NCBI GenBank assembly: GCA_902604905.1
Contig: CACLAN010000004.1
Coordinates: 1 to 58,633, forward strand
Direction of reading: 5' to 3'
Length of the DNA stretch: 58,633 bases
From: an uncultured Alphaproteobacteria bacterium
GTDB taxonomy: Bacteria; Pseudomonadota; Alphaproteobacteria; HIMB59; GCA-002718135
This document shows, one piece after another, positions 9,505 through 18,485 of the stretch; the first letter of the stretch is position 1, and every line of letters starts with the position of its first letter. Position numbers and translations under genes: made by a program. Below the pieces are notes generated by a model. The model did not search any database and was not told where the DNA came from. It was given only the letters and a program-made list of their open reading frames with translations.

Positions 9505-11280
9505 AATATTTTTTAAAAATTTAGAATCATTTAAAAATTTTTTTTTGTCAATCAGTCTAACTGAAGGATACCATGGAGTATTATCTGTTTTTTGATTCCA
9601 GTAATGAAAAACAGCAAAATTTTCTGGCTTAATCAAAATTGTTTTCACACCCAGCGCTCCTGCAAGATGTGCAGTACTGTTACTAACAGAAATAAAAACA
9701 TCAAGTGACTTTAATAATGAAGCAATACCTTCAAAATCATTTATCAAATCCAAACCATCTATATTAAGTAGTTTATTTTTAGTTGTATTATTGAAACTAT
9801 TTATTTCATCTCCAACATCACCATATTGTAAATTAAAGATATCACAATTAGTAAGACTAAACATTTTATTAAGATCTTTAAGGTTTAGAGATTTATCTTT
9901 GGCAAATTTATCACTAAAACTTTTCCATGATAATCCAATCTTGTATTTTTTTTTATAAATCGACAATTTTCTACTCATTTCCTCTAATTTTTTTTCGTCT
10001 AATTTTAAAAAAGAATTATTTTTAAAATCTTTTATATTCTTACGGTAATATCTTCCTAGGCTTCCGGCATAAATTATATAGTCAATTTTTTTAAACTCTT
10101 CATCATAATTTGTAATAGTTCCAAGGCTAACAAATTTTGTCCTATATTTTGGGAATGATCTTTTGTAGAAATTTAATAAACGAGGATCACACTCTATAAT
10201 TATATTATCAAAATCACTTAATACATCTTCATACATAGAACTATAAAGTATTTCATCCCCAACTCCCTGTTCACGTACAATTAGAAATTTACCTTTTTGA
10301 TTATTAAGACTACGTGATCTGTATAATTTTTTGTTTAATTTTTTTATGAAATTATTTTTCTCTTTAAAATCCTCTATATCCAATCTCCCATCATAGTAGT
10401 TCCAACCATTTTCAAAATCATGATCTTTAAGATATATAAATGCAATTGTTTTTTGAATATCACCATCACTTTTTTTCATTTTTAAAGCTTTAAAACTATT
10501 TTCCATAGCTTTTTCATGATTATTCAAATCAAAATATATTTTAGCTAAATTGTTATAGATATACGCATTATTTGGATTTACCGAAAGAGCTTGTTTGTAG
10601 TAATCAATAGCTTTACCGTAAGATGAATTCTCTCTATAAAAACCTGCAATATTATTCAACAAATAAAAAGATGACCCGTCAATCCTTAGTGCTTTTAGAT
10701 AGTATTCTTGAGCTTTTAGTTTATCGTTTTTTTCATTATGTGTCCTTGCTAAAGAGTTTAATGCTGAGAGATTTTTTGAATCTATTTGTAGAATTTTTTC
10801 AAATATTTTAATAGCTTCATCATATTTTCTTTCATGAAATAAACACTGACCTATTACAGTAAGAAAACCTAAATCTTTATTATTTTTATTTAGGTAAGAT
10901 ATGCAAATTTTTTTTGCTTCTTCAATTCTATTTAATTTATAAAGAACAAAAGCTTTGTCTTTAACTACGTTTATAATTGTCTTTATTTTTAAAATACTTT
11001 CTATTGTGTTAAAAGCTTCATAATAATTTGCTTCTGTAATATCCATATTATAAAGATTAATCATTGCTTTCAGATTTTTTTCATTTTTTATTAAATAATT
11101 ATAATTTATTCTAGCCTCTTTATTCATGTTTAGGCTTTGTTGAATAACTGCTAGGTTATATCGTAATAAATTATTATCTTTATTTTTTATAAAAATTTTT
11201 TGAAGTTCTTTATAACTTTTTAATTTATCACCAGTTTCAAATTTTTTAAGAATATCATTAATTTGAGAAATTAAATTCAT
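9493..11280 (-). CDS. TPR repeat protein fused to a GT9-like glycosyltransferase domain (second of tandem pair)
   Basis: A 595-residue protein. About residues 30-300 consist of degenerate 34-residue TPR units such as AIDYYKQALSVNPNNAY and KAQEYYLKALRIDG. From about residue 331 a Rossmann-like segment (FLIVREQGVGDEIL) begins a domain resembling ADP-heptose:LPS heptosyltransferases. It continues with KIGLSWKS, FNLQYGD and FISVSNSTAHLAGALG, the last being the sugar-nucleotide-binding region near the C-terminus. It overlaps the upstream paralogue by 23 bases, so the two are probably co-translated. A TPR scaffold with a glycosyltransferase suggests modification of protein or polymer substrates; the target is unknown. 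Confidence 0.7.
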   Translation of the reverse strand: MNLISQINDILKKFETGDKLKSYKELQKIFIKNKDNNLLRYNLAVIQQSLNMNKEARINYNYLIKNEKNLKAMINLYNMDITEANYYEAFNTIESILKIKTIINVVKDKAFVLYKLNRIEEAKKICISYLNKNNKDLGFLTVIGQCLFHERKYDEAIKIFEKILQIDSKNLSALNSLARTHNEKNDKLKAQEYYLKALRIDGSSFYLLNNIAGFYRENSSYGKAIDYYKQALSVNPNNAYIYNNLAKIYFDLNNHEKAMENSFKALKMKKSDGDIQKTIAFIYLKDHDFENGWNYYDGRLDIEDFKEKNNFIKKLNKKLYRSRSLNNQKGKFLIVREQGVGDEILYSSMYEDVLSDFDNIIIECDPRLLNFYKRSFPKYRTKFVSLGTITNYDEEFKKIDYIIYAGSLGRYYRKNIKDFKNNSFLKLDEKKLEEMSRKLSIYKKKYKIGLSWKSFSDKFAKDKSLNLKDLNKMFSLTNCDIFNLQYGDVGDEINSFNNTTKNKLLNIDGLDLINDFEGIASLLKSLDVFISVSNSTAHLAGALGVKTILIKPENFAVFHYWNQKTDNTPWYPSVRLIDKKKFLNDSKFLKNILGI

Positions 11281-13063
11281 TATTCTTTTCTACAATGTTG
11301 TTAATTTGCTCTATAGTTTTATTTATTGAACCTTCTACTCTTAAAACTTTTAGATTTTTATACCATATTGATGATCCACTATTTGTATTCCAATAGAAAT
11401 ACGTAGACGATTTTTTAGGACATATTAATATTGTGGGTATACCTAGAGCTCCAGCAAAATGAGCTGTCGAGTTACTAACTGTTATAAATAAATCTAAGTT
11501 TTTTAGTAAGCCCATACAAGCTTCAATATCATTGAATAAGTCTAATTCATTAAAAATTTTTAAATTCTTGTTCTGACTTGATAAATATTCTTTGTCTTTT
11601 TCAACATTTCCATATTGTAAGTTTATGATAAGCCTGTCATTTGTAAATAATGGTTCAAAATCTTTGATAGATAACGATTTTAAACTTCCATAAATATTTA
11701 TTACACTTTTCCATGAAATACCCACTTTGAGTTTTTCTTTGTAATTAGATAATTTTTCTTTGTATTTATTAACAATATCATTTCTAGCTATTAAATAATT
11801 ACTTTTAGTAAAATCACTTTTGCTTTTTCTAAAAAATTTGATTATGCTTCCGGCGTATACCACATTATCAAATTCAGATATCTTCGAATTTTTTGAATAA
11901 TATCCATCTTCAACAAATATATCATTTTGAAATGATCGATTAAATACCGATACCAGCCTTTTATCAGCTTCAATTTTAATATCTTTAAATTTATCAATGA
12001 TCTCTTGATACACAGAGCTAAATAAAATCTCTTCACCAATTCCTTGCTCTCTCAAAATTAGTATTTTATTTTCTGGATTAACTTTTAAATTCTCAAATAG
12101 GTTATTTTTAACTAATTCAAAATTATTTAAATTAACTTTATTTTTTTCAATCAATAATCTTGAGTCAAACAAGTCCCATGAATTGGTAAAATTATTCAAT
12201 TTCAACTGTAAAGTACAATAGGCATATATTAATTTATAATCATATGGATTAATTTTTATTGCTTTATCATAGTAAATTTTAGCTTCTTTTTCTTTATTTT
12301 CTCTGCAATAACATATTGCTATATTAGATAGAATTTCTTGATTATTAGGAGACAAATTTAAAGCTTTACTGTAAATTTTTATAGCTTCTAAAATATTATC
12401 TTGAAGACTTAAAACATTACCCAAATTTATGAGAGTTTTAAAATTATCAGAGTCTATTTTATAAGCGTCTTTAAATATTTTGTGTGCTTCATTCAATTTT
12501 TCTAATTCGAGCAAACAAACACCTAGATTATTGTAACTATCAACATGTTTATTATTTATTTTAATTGCTTGTTTAAAATAATCCTCTGCTTCATACAAAA
12601 TATTATTTTTTAAATATATTAAACCCTTGATATTATATGCAAAAAAATCACTCTCTTTTAATTGTGAAATTTTATCTATGTATTTTTTTGCATTACTAAA
12701 ATCATTTTTCAAAAAAAAAATATAAGCTTTATCGCGCAATGATTCATAATGTCCCTTATCTATTTTTAAAATTGTATCAATATATTTTAAAGCTTCATCC
12801 AATGAAGATTTGATTAAAAATAATTTATAAATTTTAGAAAGAAGAGCGACATTATTATTTTCGATTAATAAAATTTTTTTTAAAGAATTTAATGCTGTAT
12901 CAATATCACCCATCTTTTGGGATATCTGTGATAATACATTTAGAACTTTTAGATTCTTCTTATATTTTGCAGATAATTTTTTTATATCTCTATAGCCTTG
13001 TTCCTTATTTATATTGTTATAGGTGTTAACTATTTTCTTAAGTTTATTTTCTAAATTAGACAT
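11258..13063 (-). CDS. TPR repeat protein fused to a GT9-like glycosyltransferase domain (first of tandem pair)
   Basis: A 601-residue paralogue of the next gene, with the same order of parts: TPR units over about residues 30-310 (for example AEDYFKQAIKINNKHVDSY and AIKIYSKALNLSPNN), then ILILREQGIGEEILFSS, VGISWKS, INLQYGN and FITVSNSTAHFAGALG. The G-x-G-D of the heptosyltransferase loop reads G-x-G-E here. The ATG at 13063 directly follows the T tract of the terminator of the BI-1 gene, so no free Shine-Dalgarno lies upstream. The next methionine is about residue 51, so the start is uncertain. Confidence 0.7.
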   Translation of the reverse strand: MSNLENKLKKIVNTYNNINKEQGYRDIKKLSAKYKKNLKVLNVLSQISQKMGDIDTALNSLKKILLIENNNVALLSKIYKLFLIKSSLDEALKYIDTILKIDKGHYESLRDKAYIFFLKNDFSNAKKYIDKISQLKESDFFAYNIKGLIYLKNNILYEAEDYFKQAIKINNKHVDSYNNLGVCLLELEKLNEAHKIFKDAYKIDSDNFKTLINLGNVLSLQDNILEAIKIYSKALNLSPNNQEILSNIAICYCRENKEKEAKIYYDKAIKINPYDYKLIYAYCTLQLKLNNFTNSWDLFDSRLLIEKNKVNLNNFELVKNNLFENLKVNPENKILILREQGIGEEILFSSVYQEIIDKFKDIKIEADKRLVSVFNRSFQNDIFVEDGYYSKNSKISEFDNVVYAGSIIKFFRKSKSDFTKSNYLIARNDIVNKYKEKLSNYKEKLKVGISWKSVINIYGSLKSLSIKDFEPLFTNDRLIINLQYGNVEKDKEYLSSQNKNLKIFNELDLFNDIEACMGLLKNLDLFITVSNSTAHFAGALGIPTILICPKKSSTYFYWNTNSGSSIWYKNLKVLRVEGSINKTIEQINNIVEKNNEFNFSN

Positions 13064-13069
13064 AAAAAA

Positions 13070-13092
13070 ACCCAGTCTTTTATAGACTGGGT
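13070..13092 (-). terminator. Intrinsic terminator of the BI-1 gene, abutting the next start codon
   Basis: Perfect 8-bp stem CCCAGTCT/AGACTGGG (13071-13078 with 84-91, loop of 5), extended by an A-T pair. On the minus strand it is followed by seven T at 13070-13064. It lies 32 bases after the BI-1 stop, and its T tract ends exactly at the ATG of the downstream TPR gene. Confidence 0.88.
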
Positions 13093-13123
13093 ATAATAAA
13101 AAGATATTTTGGATTTAAAAGAA

Positions 13124-13876
13124 TTATCTTCTTTGACCAAATAATTGCAGTAATAAAATGAATAGATTAATGAAATCTAGGTATAATTTTAAAGCACCCA
13201 TTAATGCTTTCTTAGAACCTATCTCCTCACTATCACCACTATAATACATATTTTTGATATTTTGAGTATCGTACGCTGTTAAACCCACAAATACTAGAAC
13301 ACCAATAACTGAGATTGCAAATTGTAAGGCTGTTGATCCAACGAAAATATTTACTACACTTGCAATAATTATACCAATTAGACCCATGAACAAAAAACCA
13401 CCAAGTTTTGTTAGATCTCTTTTTGTAGTGTAGCCGTATAAGCTCATTGCCCCAAAAGTACTTGCCGTAATGAAAAATACTCTTGCTATAGAAGTTTGGG
13501 TAAATTCTATAAATACTGATGCAAGTGATAAACCCATGATACTTGCAAAAAGCCAAAAAGTAATTTGTGCGGCTGAAACTGACATTCTATTAATTCTCGC
13601 ACTTAAATAAAAAACAAATCCTAAAGGTGCTAGCATAACCACCCATTTTAGAGGAGACCCAAAAAGTAATGCCCCTACCTGAGTTACTCCAATAATTTGC
13701 CCTATCTCATTAGTAACTATTGATGCTTTTCCAAAAAAATAAGCAATAAAACCAGTAAGCAATAGGCCAATTGCCATATAATTGTAGACTTTAAGCATGT
13801 ACGCCCTCAAGCCTTCATCAATTGCTGCCTGATCTACTGATTTAGTATAAGATCGTTGATTAAAGTCTAAAGCCAT
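13124..13876 (-). CDS. Bax inhibitor-1 (BI-1/YbhL) family membrane protein
   Basis: A 250-residue protein with about seven hydrophobic helices, matching the BI-1/TMBIM family (YbhL/YccA). Typical pieces are YMAIGLLLTGFIAYF near the N-terminus, AQITFWLFASIMGLSLASVF in the middle, the AYDTQNIKNMY loop, and the C-terminal LYLDFINLFILLLQLFG. Eukaryotic and bacterial members are proposed Ca2+ leak channels or stress-related membrane proteins; the role in this organism is not known. A strong AAAAGGAG Shine-Dalgarno at 13889-13882 and a clear terminator suggest a well-expressed single-gene unit. Confidence 0.88.
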   Translation of the reverse strand: MALDFNQRSYTKSVDQAAIDEGLRAYMLKVYNYMAIGLLLTGFIAYFFGKASIVTNEIGQIIGVTQVGALLFGSPLKWVVMLAPLGFVFYLSARINRMSVSAAQITFWLFASIMGLSLASVFIEFTQTSIARVFFITASTFGAMSLYGYTTKRDLTKLGGFLFMGLIGIIIASVVNIFVGSTALQFAISVIGVLVFVGLTAYDTQNIKNMYYSGDSEEIGSKKALMGALKLYLDFINLFILLLQLFGQRR

Positions 13877-13897
13877 AATTTCTCCTTTTAATTATTA

Positions 13898-13927
13898 CTA
13901 ATATCGCTATAAATCCGACAATTTCAA
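13898..13927 (-). promoter_or_regulatory. Candidate sigma-70 promoter of the BI-1 gene
   Basis: On the minus strand TTGAAA (13927-13922) is followed after 18 bases by TATTAG (13903-13898). A start near 13891 would leave a short leader containing the AAAAGGAG ribosome binding site. This is sequence resemblance only. Confidence 0.35.
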
Positions 13928-13946
13928 GGCATTTTATAAAAATAGT

Positions 13947-14999
13947 ATGAAATATAGAAAACTAGGGAATACAGATATTGATATAAGCGTAATTTGTTTG
14001 GGCACCATGACATTTGGTGAACAAAATAGCCAACAAGATGGTTTTGATCAAATGAATTATGCTGTCGAAAGAGGAGTAAATTTTTTTGACACCGCTGAAT
14101 TGTATGCTGTAATGCCTCGCAAAGAAACTTATGGAAAAACTGAAGAAATAGTTGGCAACTGGTTTCATGAAAAAAAAAATAGAGATAAAATAATTTTAGC
14201 ATCAAAAATAGCATCAAAATCAGACGGTCTAGAGTGGATTAGAGAAGGATCTAAAAGTCTTGGTTTTGATAAAAAGAATATGAATGCTGCAATAGATGAA
14301 AGTCTTAAAAGATTAAAAACTGATTATATTGATTTATACCAACTTCATTGGCCTGAAAGAAAAGTACCTAAGTTTGGAGTTTTAGACTTTGAGTATGATG
14401 CAAGTGATAATGATTGGACTACAGTAGAAGAGGTTCTATATAATTTAGATCAGCTTGTTCAGTCAGGTAAGATTAGATATGTAGGTTTATCAAATGAAAC
14501 ACCCTGGGGCGTTATGAAATATCTCCAAATTTCTAAGGAAAAAAATCTTCCTCGTATGATGTCAATACAGAATGTTTACAGTCTAGTTAACCGTGTATTT
14601 GATATTCATAATTCTGAAGTTTCTATCAGAGAAAGCTGTGGTTTACTTGCTTACTCGCCTTTAGCAGGTGGTAGATTAAGCGGTAAATATATTGGTGGAA
14701 AAAATCCTCAAAAAGCCAGATATACCCTTTGGCCACGAAGATTTTCTAGACATCATACTGAAAGAGGAGAAAGAGCAATTGAAAAATATTTTAAACTTGC
14801 TCAAAAACACAATATCGCTCCTTCCACTTTCGCAAATTCTTTTGTGAATGATCGTCCATTTGTTACGAGTAATATAATTGGAGCTACAACAATGGATCAA
14901 CTTAAAGAGAATATAGATAGCATCGATATATCACTTTCAAAAGAACTATTAAAAGAAATAGAAGACATACACTTATCTGATCCCAACCCATGTGTTTAA
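13947..14999 (+). CDS. Aldo/keto reductase (Tas-like)
   Basis: NADPH-dependent oxidoreductase of the aldo/keto reductase superfamily with a TIM-barrel fold, 350 residues, similar in length and layout to E. coli Tas. The catalytic tetrad is visible: D in NFFDTAELY with its tyrosine, K in ILASKIA, and H in DLYQLHWPER. The C-terminal NADP-binding part reads FVTSNIIGATTMDQLKENI. The ATG is the first in frame. It is divergent from the BI-1 gene across a 70-base spacer. The physiological substrate cannot be told from sequence. Confidence 0.85.
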   Translation: MKYRKLGNTDIDISVICLGTMTFGEQNSQQDGFDQMNYAVERGVNFFDTAELYAVMPRKETYGKTEEIVGNWFHEKKNRDKIILASKIASKSDGLEWIREGSKSLGFDKKNMNAAIDESLKRLKTDYIDLYQLHWPERKVPKFGVLDFEYDASDNDWTTVEEVLYNLDQLVQSGKIRYVGLSNETPWGVMKYLQISKEKNLPRMMSIQNVYSLVNRVFDIHNSEVSIRESCGLLAYSPLAGGRLSGKYIGGKNPQKARYTLWPRRFSRHHTERGERAIEKYFKLAQKHNIAPSTFANSFVNDRPFVTSNIIGATTMDQLKENIDSIDISLSKELLKEIEDIHLSDPNPCV

Positions 15000-15003
15000 T
15001 CTT

Positions 15004-15879
15004 TTATATTTTAATTTTATCTAACAATCCTCGAACATTTTCAATATAGCTTCTATCCCATAAATAGACGTTTAATAATGAATAATACAATTGATAAATT
15101 GGTTCATAATTTACGTAATACTTATCAATACTAATATGATCATTATATTTATCTAAAAAATTCTTATCAATAAATTTAGGGTTAAACCATCTTAAATAGG
15201 ATACTTCTAATTCATTATGACCATAAAAAGATCCTGGATCAATAAAACCTGAAAACCTTTTATTTTTAAAAAGTATATTTCCTTCCCATAAATCACCATG
15301 TAGCAGTGATGGTTTTGGGTTATTGGGAATGAAATTATTTATTTTTTTTAATAATAGTTCAATTTTATTATTTATACCTTTATCCATTGGTTGATTTTTA
15401 TTAATTAAATTAAATATGTATTGTAATCTTTTGTCTCTGTAGAATTCTACCCAATTTTTTGTGTTTGAGTTTGACTGCTTTAATCCACCAATTTGAGTGT
15501 CAAAATTAAATCCATAATTTTTACTCCTTTTAGAATGAAGTGAAATTATGGCACCTAATAAATCATCATTAGTCTTAATTGGTAAATTATTATTGTTATC
15601 TATGAATGAAATTATAAGAAATTTATTATTATTATTAATGATTTTTGGAAAAAAATTGAACTTATGACTATTTAAAAAAAGAATATTATCAGCTTCAGAT
15701 CTTATTGCATTGAACTTACCCTCTTTTTTGTAATAATATTTTACAATATATTGTTCTTTATCTTCTATCTCAATTTTCAAACAATTTATTCCAAAAGAGT
15801 CAGATAAAATGTTGTAATCTAAAATTTTTTTATTATCTAAAAGTTTTTCTATTTCTAAAATGATATTATTTTTAATCAT
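15004..15879 (-). CDS. Fructosamine kinase family protein
   Basis: A 291-residue protein with the aminoglycoside-phosphotransferase-like fold of the fructosamine/ketosamine-3-kinase family. The signature HGDLWEGN at 194-201 and the IDPG at 213-216 provide the catalytic aspartate and metal site. A lysine in YIVKYYY (K47) and a glutamate (E62) fit the ATP-binding pair. Members phosphorylate sugar adducts on amines and help repair glycated proteins. It is convergent with the aldo/keto reductase gene (4-base gap) and divergent from the small membrane protein gene that starts at 15885. Confidence 0.8.
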   Translation of the reverse strand: MIKNNIILEIEKLLDNKKILDYNILSDSFGINCLKIEIEDKEQYIVKYYYKKEGKFNAIRSEADNILFLNSHKFNFFPKIINNNNKFLIISFIDNNNNLPIKTNDDLLGAIISLHSKRSKNYGFNFDTQIGGLKQSNSNTKNWVEFYRDKRLQYIFNLINKNQPMDKGINNKIELLLKKINNFIPNNPKPSLLHGDLWEGNILFKNKRFSGFIDPGSFYGHNELEVSYLRWFNPKFIDKNFLDKYNDHISIDKYYVNYEPIYQLYYSLLNVYLWDRSYIENVRGLLDKIKI

Positions 15880-15884
15880 AATAA

Positions 15885-16322
15885 ATGTTCAAAAAAATTA
15901 ACATACAATTCTTAATTTCATATTTTGGGTTAATACCATACGCTATAGTATTTTTAGATAAATATTATTTTTTGAAAATTAAAGAAGAGATTTTATTCAA
16001 TTTTATTACTTATTACAGTTTAATAATTATTGTTTTTATTGGATCAATTAACTGGAATTTAAAAAATAATCCACCTATACATATTGTAGTTTATGGTTTT
16101 CTCCCAAGCCTATTCTCTGTTATTATTATAATATTAAATCTTTATAATATTAATATTTTTATAATATTTATTTTAATAATTCTGCTTTTGTTAACACAAT
16201 TATTTTTTGACTACATTATTATATTTTCTAACGAATTAAATAAAAACGCTTTTTATTTTTTAAGATTGCCACTAACATTATTAATTGCTTTATCTTTGTT
16301 ACTTATATTATCTTACAGTTAA
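15885..16322 (+). CDS. DUF3429-like membrane protein
   Basis: A 145-residue very hydrophobic protein with about four to five transmembrane helices. The segment YYSLIIIVFIGSINWNL resembles the DUF3429 signature, in which a glycine-rich turn followed by HW or NW occurs in the second helix region. The arrangement YFGLIPYAIVF near the N-terminus also fits. It starts 5 bases from the divergent fructosamine-kinase-like start, and its C-terminus overlaps the convergent asparaginase gene by 20 bases. Function is unknown. The family assignment is tentative because hydrophobic low-complexity sequence gives little support. Confidence 0.55.
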   Translation: MFKKINIQFLISYFGLIPYAIVFLDKYYFLKIKEEILFNFITYYSLIIIVFIGSINWNLKNNPPIHIVVYGFLPSLFSVIIIILNLYNINIFIIFILIILLLLTQLFFDYIIIFSNELNKNAFYFLRLPLTLLIALSLLLILSYS

Positions 16323-17298
16323 TATGCCCAATTTTCTTTTCTGCATGATTCTTAAGATAAAATTCTTCTTTTCTTTGTAGGTTTCTTAATTCACTTTTAT
16401 TCATTATTTTTAATTTTTTAAAAATATTTATAATAGTGATTGGTATTGCTCTTTCATTACCATCTGTTACTTTAACCACTCCACTTATACCTTTATTCAA
16501 ATGAGCAAACAAAAAAACACCTTCCGCACCATGTTTACAAAATATTTTATTTTGTGAAGAATCAATTACTTTTGTATCAAAGCTTTTTGTTCCTCCAATA
16601 TAATTTGGATATTTTAAAGTTGAATCAATCAGTATTCTTGCTGCTATTGAATATTCAAAATTACTATTATAACATTTAATTAAATTATTTAAGGCTTTAG
16701 ATATTGATTTTATTTGGAATGAATATTGTGGAGCACTACAGCCATCTAAAGAGAAATTTTTTTTTGATAATTTTTTCTCTGTGAACTTATTGAAAACTGT
16801 TCTAATATTTTTTTGATGTGGATGATTGAAATCTAAATAATTTGTAATGCTATGATTATTAAATAAACAGCTTGTTAACATAGCTAAGTGTTTGCCAGCA
16901 CAATTGTTATGTAATTCGTTAAACTTCTTTCTAGAATATATTATCTTTTCTGAAGCTGTTTTGTCTAATGGTCCATGAATACCACATTGTAAATTTTTTG
17001 TTTTTAATTTTATTTTTGAAATCCATTTTTTTAGTTCACTTATATGAAATCTCTCTCCTTTGTGTGAAGCACAAGCTAAAGCTATTTGTTTACCGTTTAA
17101 TTTATATTTTTTTGCTGCACCTGACATTGTTAAAGGAATAGCTTGAAATATTTTAATTGAAGATCGAGGAAAAAAAAAATCATTATCATTATTTGTAGAT
17201 AACAAAATTTTACCATCAATATTTGTTACTAATGCTTTAACTTGATGAGAGCTTTCAATTTTATTACCTCTAGTAAAGTCAACGTGAATTTTGGTCAC
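16303..17298 (-). CDS. L-asparaginase II family protein
   Basis: Hydrolyses asparagine to aspartate and ammonia; a member of the Rhizobium-type asparaginase II family (Pfam Asparaginase_II), unrelated to E. coli AnsB. Seen are the N-terminal FTRGNKIESSHQVKALV, ACASHKGERFH, HNNCAGKHLAML and DGCSAPQYSF, all conserved marks of the family. Length 331 is normal. No export signal is evident, so it is probably cytoplasmic. It lies 24 bases downstream of the chrR-like gene and may be co-transcribed with it. Confidence 0.85.
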   Translation of the reverse strand: MTKIHVDFTRGNKIESSHQVKALVTNIDGKILLSTNNDNDFFFPRSSIKIFQAIPLTMSGAAKKYKLNGKQIALACASHKGERFHISELKKWISKIKLKTKNLQCGIHGPLDKTASEKIIYSRKKFNELHNNCAGKHLAMLTSCLFNNHSITNYLDFNHPHQKNIRTVFNKFTEKKLSKKNFSLDGCSAPQYSFQIKSISKALNNLIKCYNSNFEYSIAARILIDSTLKYPNYIGGTKSFDTKVIDSSQNKIFCKHGAEGVFLFAHLNKGISGVVKVTDGNERAIPITIINIFKKLKIMNKSELRNLQRKEEFYLKNHAEKKIGHINCKII

Positions 17299-17322
17299 GT
17301 TTAGAATTATATATTAATGAAT

Positions 17323-17952
17323 TTATTTTGACTTAAAAAAAGATTTAATAAATGTAAATAAATTTAAGAAAGATCCATACTTACCAAAGAAAATAACATC
17401 TTTTTCAGTAATACTTAAGCATACACAGCCAGTATCTCTTGACGCAATTGGGGTATGTTTTATTTTTTGGTCATTTATCTGAATGTCACCTTTAGAGTAT
17501 TCACCATATTCATCGCAGAAGCTTCCCTCCAAGACTAAGATGAACTCTTTTCCACCATGGGAGTGCAGTGGTACAGAAACTCCAGGGTCCATTTTTATTA
17601 ATTTTAGCTCATCTTTATCGTCGATAGATGCTGTATACTCTTTGAAACCTTTATATACTTGTTTCCAATTTAAATTGTTAAGGTTTCCAAAGTATCTGGT
17701 TACTGGATCTTCTGTATTTAGCGCAGATTTACTATTTTCACCTTTAATGCAATCTGTATATTTTAGGTTTTTAGGATGAATGTTTTCATTATCCATTAGG
17801 TTTTCACCCAACAAATTTTCAAATGTACTGCTAATTCTAGAGGCATTTGAATTTAATTGTAAATATGTCGAAGCAAATAGCGATTTTGCTGGACCTAATA
17901 GCCCTGATGCAAAGTCAAATACAAGCTGGTTTTTTACTACTGTTCCGTTCAT
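17323..17952 (-). CDS. ChrR-like anti-sigma factor lacking the N-terminal zinc ligands
   Basis: A 209-residue partner of the upstream ECF sigma gene, overlapping it as ATGA. The C-terminal cupin keeps the expected metal ligands H130, H132, E136 and H166 (PLHSHGGKE and IKHTP). The N-terminal anti-sigma domain aligns by eye with ChrR of Rhodobacter (TYLQLNSNA against a T-H-L-S-L-C-D-E-C segment). However, the H and two C ligands read Y30, N34 and A37, and the first His position reads V5. Known ChrR holds its sigma in a zinc-dependent domain and releases it under singlet oxygen. Here the sigma-binding half must fold without zinc, or may be altered in function. Confidence 0.8.
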   Translation of the reverse strand: MNGTVVKNQLVFDFASGLLGPAKSLFASTYLQLNSNASRISSTFENLLGENLMDNENIHPKNLKYTDCIKGENSKSALNTEDPVTRYFGNLNNLNWKQVYKGFKEYTASIDDKDELKLIKMDPGVSVPLHSHGGKEFILVLEGSFCDEYGEYSKGDIQINDQKIKHTPIASRDTGCVCLSITEKDVIFFGKYGSFLNLFTFIKSFFKSK

Positions 17953-18485
17953 CTTAAAAATTTCTGCATTCTTGTTAATATAAGCCTTATTTTTGATTTA
18001 ACTGTCCCTAAAGGAATTTCAAGCTCATCTGCAATTTTTTTATGACTTTTATTCTCAAAAAAGTTCATTTTTATCATTATTTTTTGCTGTTCATCCAGTT
18101 CATCATTTATTCTCTCTATCTGTTTTTTTGCTTCATTTTCTTTAATGAGGTCAACTTCTCTATCTTGGTATAAAAACTCTCTTATATCTTCTTCTTTAAA
18201 ATCTATCTTTGAATTTTTCCTGAAAAAGTCTATTTTTTTGTTTCTTGCTATAGTAAAAATCCATGTCGAGAGAGCTGATTTTTCTGAGTTATATAGATCT
18301 GATTTTGCCCAAACTGTGCTCAAAACTTCCTGAGTTAACTCTTCGGAGCTCTCAAATTTTATACTATTTTGGATAAAATAGGCGTTAACTTTTGGGGCAA
18401 AATAATCAAAAATTTCCGAGAAAGCCATTTCGTCGCGGTGTTTTTGAATTTTGCTCATCAAGTTGTTTGAATGTGATTTTTCCAT
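17949..18485 (-). CDS. ECF RNA polymerase sigma factor (RpoE/ECF11-like)
   Basis: A 178-residue group IV sigma factor. Region 2 is seen in FAPKVNAYFIQNSIKFESSEELTQEVLSTVW and WIFTIARNKKIDFFRK. Region 4 helix-turn-helix is in FENKSHKKIADELEIPLGTVKSKIRLILTRM. The pairing with a ChrR-like gene places it near the ECF11 group, which controls singlet-oxygen and lipid-oxidation responses in Rhodobacter and Caulobacter. It is divergent from the ialB-like gene over a 69-base spacer. A clear ECF11 promoter was not found in that spacer, so autoregulation is unproven. Confidence 0.88.
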   Translation of the reverse strand: MEKSHSNNLMSKIQKHRDEMAFSEIFDYFAPKVNAYFIQNSIKFESSEELTQEVLSTVWAKSDLYNSEKSALSTWIFTIARNKKIDFFRKNSKIDFKEEDIREFLYQDREVDLIKENEAKKQIERINDELDEQQKIMIKMNFFENKSHKKIADELEIPLGTVKSKIRLILTRMQKFLR

